DNA of 64,000 nt from JADCRZ01 sp965200945. GTDB lineage: Bacteria > Bacteroidota > Bacteroidia > Chitinophagales > Chitinophagaceae. Position numbers and translations under genes: made by a program. Positions within the stretch are counted from its first letter, which is position 1; the number at the start of each line of letters is the position of its first letter. The notes under the pieces are model-generated. The model ran no database searches and had not been told where the DNA came from. It saw only the letters and a list, made by a program, of their open reading frames with translations. This document shows, in pieces, positions 32,450 through 41,088 of the stretch. Location: NCBI GenBank assembly GCA_965200945.1, contig OZ241749.1, positions 4,588,001 through 4,652,000 on the forward strand, given 5' to 3'.

Positions 32450-33451
32450 ATGTCTTCCAGACCAGTCATTGCATTCATCACAGGCGGATACTCCCGGGAA
32501 TCTGTGATCTCCTACCAGAGTGCAGTTACCATCGATAAGAATCTCGACCACGCTAAATACGAAGTTTACAAGATAGACATCACACCTGCAGGCTGGTACT
32601 ACCTGCCTGCAGATACGCAGGAAGCGATCGAAGTAGATAAAAACAGTTTCAGCATCGAGGCCGGCGGAAAAAAGATCCGGTTCGATGCGGTCTTTATCGG
32701 CATCCACGGCACGCCCGGCGAAGACGGAAAAATGCAGGGATACTTCGACCTGCTCAATCTTCCGTACACTTCCTGCGATGCTGCCACTTCTGCACTTACC
32801 TTCAACAAACGGTATACTGTAGCCGTAGCTGCTTTTGCAGGTATTCACGTGGCCCGGTCGCTGCATATTTTTAAACATCAGCCGGTTGCTGCCACGGAAG
32901 TTGCGGCACAGCTGCAGCTGCCCGTGTTCGTGAAACCCAACAACGGCGGCAGCAGCATCGGCATGTCGAAAGTGACAGCCTATGCCGGCCTGGAAGGCGC
33001 CTTCGAAAAAGCTTTCCGCGAAGACGATCAAATCCTGGTGGAAGAATTCATCTCCGGCCGGGAAGTGACGGTAGGCGTGTTCCGCAGCCAGGGCCGGATC
33101 ACCGTGCTGCCCATGACGGAGATCGTGAGCAAGAAAGATTTCTTCGATTACGAAGCCAAGTACACCGCCGGCATGAGCGAGGAGCTGACGCCTGCGCCCA
33201 TCACCGAAGAGATGACCGTAAAGATCAAAGCGGCCGCCATCAAGGTGTACGAAGTGTTCAACTGCAGCGGCGTAGTGCGCATCGATTTTATCTACAACGA
33301 AGAAAGGGCGCAGCCTTACTTGCTGGAGATCAACACGGTGCCCGGACAAAGCGAGGCCAGCATCGTGCCCCAGATGGTGAGGGCCATGGGATGGACCCTG
33401 AAAGACTTTTATACCGCGCTTCTGGAAGACGCACTCGCAAGGCGCAGCTGA
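32450..33451 (+). CDS. ddl: D-alanine--D-alanine ligase
   Basis: A 333-aa ATP-grasp ligase that makes D-Ala-D-Ala for peptidoglycan. The N-terminal region has the substrate loop HGTPGEDGKMQGYFDLLNLPYTS in slightly variant form. The ATP-grasp core shows VFVKPNNGGSSIGMSKV, ILVEEFISGREVTVGVF and the metal-binding end RIDFIYNEERAQPYLLEINTVPGQSEASIVPQM, with the family serine near the phosphate site. Length is normal. It heads a plus-strand run with a PASTA protein (66 bp) and a rhodanese protein (29 bp), linking the group to cell-wall work at least in part. Confidence 0.92.
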   Translation: MSSRPVIAFITGGYSRESVISYQSAVTIDKNLDHAKYEVYKIDITPAGWYYLPADTQEAIEVDKNSFSIEAGGKKIRFDAVFIGIHGTPGEDGKMQGYFDLLNLPYTSCDAATSALTFNKRYTVAVAAFAGIHVARSLHIFKHQPVAATEVAAQLQLPVFVKPNNGGSSIGMSKVTAYAGLEGAFEKAFREDDQILVEEFISGREVTVGVFRSQGRITVLPMTEIVSKKDFFDYEAKYTAGMSEELTPAPITEEMTVKIKAAAIKVYEVFNCSGVVRIDFIYNEERAQPYLLEINTVPGQSEASIVPQMVRAMGWTLKDFYTALLEDALARRS

Positions 33452-33517
33452 CGCGGCTGATCCGGTAAATTCCTGGTCAGATGCATAAAATTATATGAAC
33501 TGTAAAATTTTTCCTTT

Positions 33518-34315
33518 GTGTTCAAATTCATAACCAGCCGGCCTTTGTGGGTCAACATATTGTTTGCGGTATTCCTGGTCTGCGTGGTGGTGTTCTTGTT
33601 CCTGGGCTCGCTGGGTATCATGACGCAACATGGAAAAAGCATGAAGATCCCTTCCGTCACCGGCAAGTCGATGGATGCAGCCACCAAGATACTCAACAAC
33701 GAAGGGTTTGATGTGAAGATCCAGGATTCGGTGTACCAGGATGATGTGGCACCCCTCATGGTGACCCGGCAGTTCCCTGAAGCGAACGCCGTGGTAAAGA
33801 TAAACCGCACCGTATACCTGACAGTGAACCGCTCGGTGCCGCCGCTGATCTCCATGCCCCGGCTCGTCGGCAGCTTCCGCAACGCCATCCTCATCCTCAA
33901 GCAATTCGGCCTGCGGCTCGGAGATACCTCCTACCGCCCGGATTTCGCCAAAAATTCCATCCTCGACCAGCTCTACAACGGACAATCGATCAAGCCCGGC
34001 ACCAAGATCCCGATGGGGTCAACGATCTCTCTGGTGCTTGGCAGCGGGTTGTCGAATGTCAATATGCCGGTGCCCGACCTGTTTGGTATGTCGTATGGAG
34101 ATGCCATGGCGGTGCTCGACTCCATGCACATCGGCCATGTACCGGTGGTAGATGCAGGGGTAGGCGATACCATGAACTCTTTTGTGTACCGCCAGAACCC
34201 CGAACGCATGAATGAAGACCAGAAAGTAAACAGGATCCGTCCCGGTCAACTGATCGATATCTGGCTGAGTGCAGAACGCCAGCAAAGGCAGGCTGACACC
34301 AGCTCCGTTCACTGA
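33518..34315 (+). CDS. Membrane-anchored PASTA-repeat protein, GTG start
   Basis: A 265-aa protein starting with GTG at 33518; the first internal ATG would remove the membrane segment, so GTG is preferred. A short cytoplasmic tail is followed by one helix (about residues 12-33). Three PASTA-type repeats come next: about 43-104 (MKIPSVTGKSMDAATKILNNEG), 106-180 (ISMPRLVGSFRNAILILKQFG) and 187-255 (MPVPDLFGMSYGDAMAVLDSM). PASTA domains bind peptidoglycan or muropeptides, usually on PknB kinases or PBPs; here no kinase or transpeptidase domain is attached. Position after ddl agrees with a cell-wall role. Confidence 0.87.
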   Translation: MFKFITSRPLWVNILFAVFLVCVVVFLFLGSLGIMTQHGKSMKIPSVTGKSMDAATKILNNEGFDVKIQDSVYQDDVAPLMVTRQFPEANAVVKINRTVYLTVNRSVPPLISMPRLVGSFRNAILILKQFGLRLGDTSYRPDFAKNSILDQLYNGQSIKPGTKIPMGSTISLVLGSGLSNVNMPVPDLFGMSYGDAMAVLDSMHIGHVPVVDAGVGDTMNSFVYRQNPERMNEDQKVNRIRPGQLIDIWLSAERQQRQADTSSVH

Positions 34316-34344
34316 CCGGAAATCAACCAATAAAAAACTGATGT

Positions 34345-34659
34345 ATGCAAACTATCTCCGTTAGCGAAGTAAAGAAAAGACTGGACGCCGGCGAACACCT
34401 CCACTTGCTGGATGTGCGCGAGCCCGATGAATTTGCCGAATTCAATATCGGCGGTACGCTGGTACCCCTAGGCCAGATCCAGATGGCGCAGATCGACGAC
34501 CTGGAAGACTGGAAAGACAAGGAAGTGATCGTATACTGCAGAAGCGGCCGCAGAAGCCTGATGGCCTGCCATTACCTCGAAAGCATGGGTTTCACCAACA
34601 CCAAGAACCTCGACGGCGGCATGCTCGAATGGCAGGCCCAGGACCATTCCGTGAAATAA
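34345..34659 (+). CDS. Rhodanese-like single-domain protein
   Basis: A 104-aa rhodanese-homology protein. The domain starts SVSEVKKRLDAGEHLHLLDVREPDEF, and the active-site loop is VIVYCRSGRRS with catalytic C65. It can carry a persulfide and donate sulfur in the cytoplasm; the acceptor is unknown. It is the last gene of the ddl-PASTA run, starting 29 bp after the PASTA gene. Its stop codon is separated by a single base from the stop codon of the convergent TonB receptor gene, so the two transcripts must overlap or end within coding sequence. Confidence 0.9.
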   Translation: MQTISVSEVKKRLDAGEHLHLLDVREPDEFAEFNIGGTLVPLGQIQMAQIDDLEDWKDKEVIVYCRSGRRSLMACHYLESMGFTNTKNLDGGMLEWQAQDHSVK

Positions 34660-34660
34660 C

Positions 34661-37024
34661 CTACAGCTTGATGTTCACACCCGCCATCCAGTTCGTTCCC
34701 GCCATCGGGAACAGGTAGTTCTCATTCACCCTGGCGCCGTTCGAGATGTAGCTGTAGGTGGCACCGTTTGGCTCGTACTTGCGGTTGAACACATTGTTGA
34801 GCTGGAAGATGAGGTTGATCTCTTTGAACACTTTATTGATTGTGTAGACCATCCGCAGGTCCTGCACGTAATAGTCGGACAGGCTGCGGACCTTGCTGCC
34901 GGTATTGTCGAGGTGCTGCCTGCCCACGTATTTGCCGATCAGGCTGATCTCGCCTTTTTTGATGGGCAGGAAATTGACTGATGCGCTTCCCACCACGGCC
35001 GGTGAAAATGAAATTTCCGTTTTGTGATAGCTGAACAGCTTCTGGCCGCCGTTGTCATAATCGTCCAGAAATTCATTGCTGTTGAGGATCTTGTTCTCGC
35101 TGAGCGCCAGGTTGCCTCCTGCGTTCATCCAGGAGGTAAGAAATACGTTCCCCTGCAATTCGATTCCCCGGCGGTAACTGTGGCGTACGTTGGTGCGGGT
35201 GTAGGCCCCTACATCGTTCTGCCTTCCGGTAAGCACCAGCTGGTTCCGGTACTGCATGTAATACAGCGTGGCCGACCAGGAGTAGAGGCTGGTTCTTTTT
35301 TCCACGCCCAGTTCAAAATCATTCAGGCTTTCGGGTTTGGGCTGATCTGAAGCGCCGGCCTCGAAATCATCGCGGTTGGGTTCTTTCTTTCCTTTCGAAT
35401 AGGAGAGATAGGCTTTCCAGTCGCCGTTGTTGTAGCCGATGCCCGCTTTCGGATTGAAAAAATGGTAGGTGTTATGAATGATCAGGTCCGGGTTGTCGCG
35501 GAAGCCGTTCAGGTCGTACTTCACGGTCCGGTACTGCAGGTCGAGGAACCCGTTCCAGTGCCGCGCAAAGGTTTGCTGCAGCTTGGCGTAGATGTTGCCA
35601 TCGGTCTTGAAAGCGTTCAGGTTGTACCACTGGTAGTCTTTGGGGATGTTGCCCTTTTCCGACCAGATGATGTTGCCGTAATGTTTGCCATCGTACCGGT
35701 TGATGCCGCCGCCGGCAGTCAGCTGCGTCCTCCCCTTTTTGTACTGCAGGGAAGTTACGTTCCCATAGAAATAGTTGTCGAGATAGAGCTGCCGCACCAG
35801 GTCGGTGGTGCGGATGGTATCGCGGCCGGTGACATAGTCGGGCAATCCGTATTTGGAATAGGGCTCCTTGCCCTGGTATTCTTCGTAGTAACCAAGTCCC
35901 CGGGTCAGGAAGACGGCGGTATTGAACGACAGCGCGTCGGAGAACTGGTGGTTGAAGAAGAGCTGGTAATGATCCTGCTGGAAGTTGTCGGTCTGGTTGT
36001 CGTAGGGTGTACCCGGCTTTTCGGTGCCGGCAGAATTGTAGGTCCGGCTTTTAGCGAGGTCTTCTTCGAGGATGCCGTTCCAGGCCTGGTAGGTCTTTTC
36101 TTTTCCGGAAAACACATTGAGGCGCAGGGAGGATCTTTTGTTGAGATAGGCGGCCGACAGAAAGAAGGAGCGCAGGTCGCTGCTGGCACGGTCGATGAAA
36201 CCGTCGCTCGATACTTTCGACAGGCGGGCATCGATGGTGAAATGGTCATCGATCAGGCCGCTGCCTGCCTTTACGGTGTGCTTCCAGGTATTGAACGAGC
36301 CATAGCTGTTGTTGATCTCCCCGTAGGCATCTTCCCTGAACTCGTTGGTGGAGATGTTGAGCGAAGCGCCGAACGCGCCGGCGCCGTTGGAGGAAGTGCC
36401 CACGCCGCGCTGGATCTGGATGCTGTTGACCGAGGAAGCGAAATCGGGCAGATCCACAAAAAAGGTCCCCTGGCTTTCCACGTCGTTGTAGGGAATGCCG
36501 TTCAGAGTTACGTTGATACGGGTGGCATCGCTGCCCCGGATGCGGATGCCCGTGTAGCCCACGCCGTTGCCTGCATCGGAGTTCACCACCACCGACGGCG
36601 TCTGGTCGAGGATAAACGGCAGGTCGCGGCCCAGGTTGTTTCTTTCGATCTCTTTCTTGGAAAGGTTGGTCTTGGTGAACGGCGCATTGTCGCCTGCACG
36701 CACTGCCCTGATCTCGACCGGCTGCAGGAACAGCTGGATGGGCTGCAGCCGGAAGGTCAGGTCGCGGTCGTCGGCAGAAACGGTTTGTTCCAGCGTTCTG
36801 TAGCCAATGGCGGTGATGCGCACGGGCCGGGGTCCTTTTGGCAGGGAAGCAGAGAACAGCCCCTGGTCGTCGGCCACCTGGTTATTGCCGGGCAGCTCGA
36901 CGGTGGCCTGGGGAACAGGTTTGCCGGTGACTGCATCGGTGATCTTGCCGGTAAGGCGGCGCTGGCAGAAAACGGACAGAACGGACAAAAGCACGAAGCT
37001 CAGTAAAAACAGTTTTTTCATCAC
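34661..37024 (-). CDS. TonB-dependent receptor under TPP riboswitch (probable thiamine uptake)
   Basis: A 787-aa outer-membrane receptor. It has a signal peptide (residues 1-20), a carboxypeptidase-regulatory-like domain (about 22-105, GKITDAVTGKPVPQATVELPG), and a plug domain with GVGYTGIRIRGSDATRINVTLNGIPYND near 160-185. A 22-strand barrel follows, ending in an aromatic-poor but typical terminal strand region (NWMAGVNIKL). The 5' leader carries a TPP riboswitch (37173-37251), so expression should fall when thiamine pyrophosphate is plentiful. The natural inference is import of thiamine or a precursor across the outer membrane, as in other Bacteroidota. No inner-membrane thiamine transporter is adjacent. 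Confidence 0.9.
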   Translation of the reverse strand: MMKKLFLLSFVLLSVLSVFCQRRLTGKITDAVTGKPVPQATVELPGNNQVADDQGLFSASLPKGPRPVRITAIGYRTLEQTVSADDRDLTFRLQPIQLFLQPVEIRAVRAGDNAPFTKTNLSKKEIERNNLGRDLPFILDQTPSVVVNSDAGNGVGYTGIRIRGSDATRINVTLNGIPYNDVESQGTFFVDLPDFASSVNSIQIQRGVGTSSNGAGAFGASLNISTNEFREDAYGEINNSYGSFNTWKHTVKAGSGLIDDHFTIDARLSKVSSDGFIDRASSDLRSFFLSAAYLNKRSSLRLNVFSGKEKTYQAWNGILEEDLAKSRTYNSAGTEKPGTPYDNQTDNFQQDHYQLFFNHQFSDALSFNTAVFLTRGLGYYEEYQGKEPYSKYGLPDYVTGRDTIRTTDLVRQLYLDNYFYGNVTSLQYKKGRTQLTAGGGINRYDGKHYGNIIWSEKGNIPKDYQWYNLNAFKTDGNIYAKLQQTFARHWNGFLDLQYRTVKYDLNGFRDNPDLIIHNTYHFFNPKAGIGYNNGDWKAYLSYSKGKKEPNRDDFEAGASDQPKPESLNDFELGVEKRTSLYSWSATLYYMQYRNQLVLTGRQNDVGAYTRTNVRHSYRRGIELQGNVFLTSWMNAGGNLALSENKILNSNEFLDDYDNGGQKLFSYHKTEISFSPAVVGSASVNFLPIKKGEISLIGKYVGRQHLDNTGSKVRSLSDYYVQDLRMVYTINKVFKEINLIFQLNNVFNRKYEPNGATYSYISNGARVNENYLFPMAGTNWMAGVNIKL

Positions 37025-37172
37025 ACCTCATTTTTTAGCGTACACAGAATTGGAAAGCGCAGGCGGTGGCCCTGTGTGGAAGCAGGGCGATACCTGACGG
37101 TTTTGTACAGTAAACTGACGTGGATAGATACAGTGCAGGAAAAGATAGAGCGAGACAATAAGTGAAGCAAAC

Positions 37173-37251
37173 CTTCCCTGCGCAGGCATTACCCTGTTCA
37201 GGTTCTACGGGTGTAATCTCAGCCGTTGGCATTGCCTTCAGCACCCCGGGA
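37173..37251 (-). promoter_or_regulatory. TPP (THI-box) riboswitch
   Basis: On the minus strand the conserved blocks occur in order: GGGGTGC, GGCTGAGATTACACCC (pyrimidine-sensing arm), GAACCTGAACAGGGTAATGCC and GCGCAGGGAA (pyrophosphate-sensing arm and closing stem). These match the THI-element consensus closely. It lies 148 bp upstream of the TonB receptor start. The length of the leader leaves room for an expression platform, but the switching hairpin was not resolved by eye. Confidence 0.95.
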
Positions 37252-37416
37252 ATCTGATAAATGTAAAAATCCGGAGCGAATATAGGAACTATTTTAAAAT
37301 TTCTGACGGACGCTGTAACATTCGCTTCTGGCAACCGTACCACAGTATACAGGCAGGCGACATACAAGGGCCTGCATTTCCCGTAAAAATCTTAAAAAGC
37401 CCAAAAATTTTCAGAC

Positions 37417-38133
37417 ATGAAATTCCTTTTTATCCTGCTGGCGGCCCTGGTTACCGTTCATGCAGTCAACGCCCAGAAAACCATCATCAACGATCCCAAC
37501 GTGGAAGTGCGCCCGGTAGGCAGCTTCTCCGCCATCAAAGTGTCCGGTGGTATCGACCTGTATATGTCGCCCGGCGACAAGGAAGCGCTGGCGGTGAGTG
37601 CATCTGAAAGCCAGTTCCGCGACAGGATCAAAACAATAGTGGAAAACGGCGTGCTGAGCATTTATTACGACAACGATGGCATGAAACTCAACTCCGGCAG
37701 TAAAAGGCTGAAAGCTTATGTGTCGTTCACCACACTCAGGCGGCTCGACGCTTCCGGCGCAAGCGATGTGTTTGTGGAAGGTGTGATCAAAGGCGAAGGA
37801 TTTACGCTGCACCTCACCGGGGCCAGCGATTTTAAGGGCGCGGTGCAGGTAAACCAGCTGGATGTTGACCAGAGCGGCGCTTCCGACGTAACCATATCAG
37901 GAAAAGTAGGCAACCTGGAAGTAAAGGCCAGCGGTGCCAGCGACATGAAAGGGTTCGACCTGGCAACGGATGTGTGCAGTGCGAAAGCCTATGGCGCTTC
38001 CGATATCAAGGTGACGGTGAACAAGGAGCTGCAAGTGGAAGCCAGCGGCGCCAGTTCCATCCAGTATAAAGGATCCGCCGTGATCACTTCTACCAAGACG
38101 AATGGTGCCAGCAGCGTCAACAAAAAAGGATAA
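37417..38133 (+). CDS. Head GIN domain (DUF2807) exported protein
   Basis: A 238-aa protein with a signal peptide (residues 1-20, cleavage near VNAQ). The rest is a DUF2807/head-GIN beta-helix-like domain. It opens with VRPVGSFSAIKVSGGIDLYMSPGDKEAL and then repeats of a GASD motif: DASGASDVFVEG, LTGASDFKGAV, DQSGASDVTISG, KASGASDMKG, AYGASDIKV, EASGASSIQY and TNGASSVNKKG. Each repeat is about one coil of a right-handed beta structure. The family is common in Bacteroidota envelopes and its function is not established. It is followed by a strong terminator. Confidence 0.88.
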   Translation: MKFLFILLAALVTVHAVNAQKTIINDPNVEVRPVGSFSAIKVSGGIDLYMSPGDKEALAVSASESQFRDRIKTIVENGVLSIYYDNDGMKLNSGSKRLKAYVSFTTLRRLDASGASDVFVEGVIKGEGFTLHLTGASDFKGAVQVNQLDVDQSGASDVTISGKVGNLEVKASGASDMKGFDLATDVCSAKAYGASDIKVTVNKELQVEASGASSIQYKGSAVITSTKTNGASSVNKKG

Positions 38134-38137
38134 TCTG

Positions 38138-38176
38138 AAAGGGGTTAAACCGGAAAAAACCGGGTTAACCCCTTTT
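38138..38176 (+). terminator. Terminator after the head GIN gene
   Basis: A 16-bp stem (AAAGGGGTTAAACCGG with CCGGGTTAACCCCTTT, one mismatch) around six A is followed by TT and A-rich sequence. It lies 5 bp after the stop codon. Confidence 0.8.
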
Positions 38177-38189
38177 AACAAATAAAATA

Positions 38190-38220
38190 TTTGGCAGTGT
38201 AAAAATAAAAGTTACTTTTG
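38190..38220 (+). promoter_or_regulatory. Canonical Bacteroidota promoter of the initiator tRNA gene
   Basis: TTTG at 38190-38193, a 19-bp spacer, then TACTTTTG at 38213-38220. This is the full -33/-7 consensus with ideal spacing. The predicted transcript starts about 5-10 nt before the tRNA. Confidence 0.85.
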
Positions 38221-38230
38221 CTGCCCACAT

Positions 38231-38302
<72 letters not shown>

Positions 38303-38308
38303 CAAAAG

Positions 38309-38347
38309 AGCCGCCTTCTTACGTGATAAGAGGCGGTTTTTTATTTA
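38309..38347 (+). terminator. Terminator after tRNA-fMet
   Basis: CCGCCT at 38311-38316 pairs with AGGCGG at 38331-38336, with an extended inner stem CTTA/TAAG, followed by six T. It directly follows the tRNA and isolates it from era. Confidence 0.87.
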
Positions 38348-38402
38348 TGCTCACCGGTCTGCTGGAATCCCGGCTTCGTGGCTGGTCTAACTGACAAATA
38401 GC

Positions 38403-39272
38403 ATGAAAACAGGATTTGTAAACATATTCGGTAAACCCAATGCGGGCAAAAGCACCCTGCTGAATGCCCTGATGGGTGAAAAAATGGCGATCGTTTCGCA
38501 CAAGGTGCAAACGACCCGCCACAGGATCAAAGGCATCCTGAGCGAAAAGGGGTACCAGATCATTTTCTCCGACACCCCCGGCATCATCGAACCCAAGTAC
38601 AGGCTGCACGAAAAAATGATGGGCGCCGTAAGGAATGCCCTCGAAGATGCCGACCTGGCCCTGCTGATGGCCGACGTACAGGAAGACCAGCAGGAGAACG
38701 ATGCCATCTTCACTTCCCTCCGTCTCAAAGTACCCGCCCTCGTAATCATCAACAAAATTGACCAGTCCGACGCAAAACGGGTTCAGGAAGCGGTCGATTT
38801 TTACCGCGCCAAACCTTACTGCAAGGAAGTGGTCCCGGTTTCCGCCCTCTCCAAAACCAATCTCGACAAGCTTCTCAGCACCATTTTACAGAACATCCCG
38901 GAAGGAGAACCCTTTTTCAGCGATGACGATATCAGCGATCTGCCGACCCGCTTCTTTGTGGGCGAGCTGATCCGCGAACAGATCTACCAGCAGTTTCAGG
39001 ACGAGATCCCTTACCACACCACCGTGATCGTGCAGGAGTACAAAGAGAAACAGACCCTGGTAAAGATCCGCGCTGAGATCGTGGTACAGCGCGATACGCA
39101 GAAGGGCATCATCCTGGGAGAAGGAGGAAAGATGATCCGGCAGCTGGGAACCGAATCGAGAAAAGAGATCGAAAAATTCATCGGCAGCAAAGTTTTCCTG
39201 GAACTTTTTGTAAAGGTGCGTCCCAAATGGAGAGACAATGATCTCTACCTGCGGGAATACGGGTATAATTAG
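38403..39272 (+). CDS. era: GTPase Era
   Basis: A 289-aa ribosome-assembly GTPase that binds the 3' end of 16S rRNA. G1 is GKPNAGKST, G2 lies in the KVQTTRHRIKG switch, G3 is DTPG, G4 is NKID and G5 is VSAL. The C-terminal KH domain has KGIILGEGGKMIRQLGTESRKEIEKFIG, with the GxxG-type RNA-binding loop. Length and layout are standard. der follows 57 bp downstream on the same strand, so the two assembly GTPases of the small and large subunit are likely co-expressed. Confidence 0.95.
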   Translation: MKTGFVNIFGKPNAGKSTLLNALMGEKMAIVSHKVQTTRHRIKGILSEKGYQIIFSDTPGIIEPKYRLHEKMMGAVRNALEDADLALLMADVQEDQQENDAIFTSLRLKVPALVIINKIDQSDAKRVQEAVDFYRAKPYCKEVVPVSALSKTNLDKLLSTILQNIPEGEPFFSDDDISDLPTRFFVGELIREQIYQQFQDEIPYHTTVIVQEYKEKQTLVKIRAEIVVQRDTQKGIILGEGGKMIRQLGTESRKEIEKFIGSKVFLELFVKVRPKWRDNDLYLREYGYN

Positions 39273-39329
39273 GCACCAGCCGCCCGTGCTCAACAAACGG
39301 GGAGCAGATCATATTTTAAACTAAGAACA

Positions 39330-40643
39330 ATGTCTGGATTTACAGTCGCCATAGTAGGAAGACCCAACGTAGGAAAAAGTACATTTTTTAACCGCCTGCT
39401 CGAACAGCGCAAGGCCATCGTGGACGATATCAGCGGCGTTACGCGCGACCGACAGTACGGAGTAGCGGAATGGACCGGGAAAGCATTCAACGTGGTTGAT
39501 ACCGGCGGCTTCGTGCCAAGCAGCGACGATATATTTGAAAGGGAGATCAAGAAGCAGGTGCTGGTGGCCCTGGAAGAAGCCGATGCCCTGATCTTTATCG
39601 TAGATGTGGTGAACGGCATCACCGACCTGGATGAAGCCATGGCGCAGACCCTGCGCAAGGCCAACAAACCGGTCTTCCTGATGGTGAACAAGGTCGACAA
39701 CCACAGCCGCCTGCTGGAGGCCGCCGAGTTTTACAGTCTTGGATTCGAGAATATCTATTTTGTTTCCGCCATCAGCGGCTCGGGCACCGGCGAGATACTG
39801 GATGCGGTGACCGCGCTGATCAAAGACGAAGACCTGGCCAGCACAGACGACAAGCAACTGCCCAAATTCGCTATCATCGGGCAGCCGAACACGGGCAAGT
39901 CTTCCCTGCTCAACGCGCTGATCGGCACAGAACGAACCATTGTGAGCGACATCGCCGGCACCACGCGCGATACCATCTATACAGAGTACAATCTGTTCCA
40001 GAAAGAATTTGTGCTGATCGATACGGCGGGTATCCGCCGGAAAGCCAGGGTGAACGAAGACCTGGAATTTTATTCGGTGATCAGGGCCATCAAGGCCATG
40101 GATGAGGCCGATGTGTGCCTGCTGATGATCGATGCGGAAAAAGGGATGACGGCACAGGACCTGAATATTTTCGGCCTGGCGGTAAAAAAGGGGAAGGGCA
40201 TCGTGCTGCTGGTAAACAAGTGGGACCTGGTTGAAAAAGAAACAAATACATCGAGGGATTACGAAAAAGCCCTGAAGGAAAAAATAGCGCCATTCACGGA
40301 CGTGCCTATCCTCTTTATTTCCGTGCTGGAAAAAACAAGGATCTTCAAGGCGATGGAAGTGGCGCTGGATGTGTATGAGAACCGCAAGCGGAAGGTAACC
40401 ACTTCACAACTGAACGATGTGATGCAAAAAGCCATCAATGCGCACCAGCCACCGGTGGTAAGAGGAACGCCGGTCAGCATCAAGTACATCACGCAACTGC
40501 CTACCGTGGTTCCGTCATTTGCTTTCTTCACCAATTTCCCGGACGACATCAAACTGCCTTACAAAAACTACCTGGAAAACCAGCTCAGGTCGAACTTTAA
40601 TTTCAGCGGTGTACCGGTCAGAATTTTCTTCCGGAAAAAATAA
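39330..40643 (+). CDS. der: GTPase Der (EngA)
   Basis: A 437-aa double GTPase needed for 50S assembly. The first G domain has GRPNVGKSTFFNRL, DTGG and NKVD. The second has GQPNTGKSSLLNAL, the DTAGIRRKARV switch with the family's conserved arginines, and NKWDLVEKE. A KH-like domain closes the protein, with GTPVSIKYITQLPTVVPSFAFFTNFP and NYLENQLRSNFNFSGVPVRIFFRKK. Length matches the family. It follows era with a 57-bp gap. Confidence 0.95.
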   Translation: MSGFTVAIVGRPNVGKSTFFNRLLEQRKAIVDDISGVTRDRQYGVAEWTGKAFNVVDTGGFVPSSDDIFEREIKKQVLVALEEADALIFIVDVVNGITDLDEAMAQTLRKANKPVFLMVNKVDNHSRLLEAAEFYSLGFENIYFVSAISGSGTGEILDAVTALIKDEDLASTDDKQLPKFAIIGQPNTGKSSLLNALIGTERTIVSDIAGTTRDTIYTEYNLFQKEFVLIDTAGIRRKARVNEDLEFYSVIRAIKAMDEADVCLLMIDAEKGMTAQDLNIFGLAVKKGKGIVLLVNKWDLVEKETNTSRDYEKALKEKIAPFTDVPILFISVLEKTRIFKAMEVALDVYENRKRKVTTSQLNDVMQKAINAHQPPVVRGTPVSIKYITQLPTVVPSFAFFTNFPDDIKLPYKNYLENQLRSNFNFSGVPVRIFFRKK

Positions 40644-40717
40644 ACAGGAATTTCAGGCAAGAACGGCATGAAATTTATACAATTGACCATAATCTAATAA
40701 CTTCTAAAATCATCATC

Positions 40718-40909
40718 ATGAAAAAGTTCCTGGCCATTGTAATTATAGCAGCCGGCATGACGGCCTGTGGCGATTCAAATAGCAGCACATCAGACGAAAC
40801 GAACAGAGATACAACCAGTATAGCTCCGGCTGCCAATTCCGGTAGCGATTCCTCCTCTCTGAGAACAGACACTTCTGGCCCGAAACCGGACAGTGGTATG
40901 TCGAGATAA
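40718..40909 (+). CDS. Small Ser/Thr-rich lipoprotein, function unknown
   Basis: A 63-aa protein with a clear lipoprotein signal: MKK, a hydrophobic stretch and lipobox GMTAC (C17). The mature part of about 47 residues is rich in S, T, D and N (DSNSSTSDETNRDTTS, SGSDSSSLRTDTSG) and looks disordered. No family is recognised. A very strong hairpin terminator lies 14 bp after the stop codon, supporting a real short transcript. Confidence 0.72.
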   Translation: MKKFLAIVIIAAGMTACGDSNSSTSDETNRDTTSIAPAANSGSDSSSLRTDTSGPKPDSGMSR

Positions 40910-40922
40910 TCAGATCGCAAAA

Positions 40923-40972
40923 CGATCAAATAAAAAAAGCCCCTCAATGCAGGGGCTTTTTTTATTTGATCG
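40923..40972. terminator. Very strong bidirectional terminator
   Basis: Perfect 22-bp arms around the loop CAATGC. The inner part is AGCCCCT/AGGGGCT and the flanks are A7 and T7, so a T run follows the GC stem on either strand. It ends the small lipoprotein transcript. Confidence 0.92.
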
Positions 40973-41088
40973 TACCTGAACGGGAAAAAGGCCCGGTACA
41001 GGCGGTATCGGGTGAAAACACCCTGTATAGGTTTTGTGATGACAGGTAGCTTCGTGGCAGTCTTTATATAAACCCGAAGCCATCAGCC

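Noticed and set aside
35462..37006. 514-aa ORF antisense to the TonB receptor gene
   Set aside because: Long antisense frame caused by GC-rich codon positions of the real gene; the receptor strand has clear domains and a riboswitch, the antisense translation has none.
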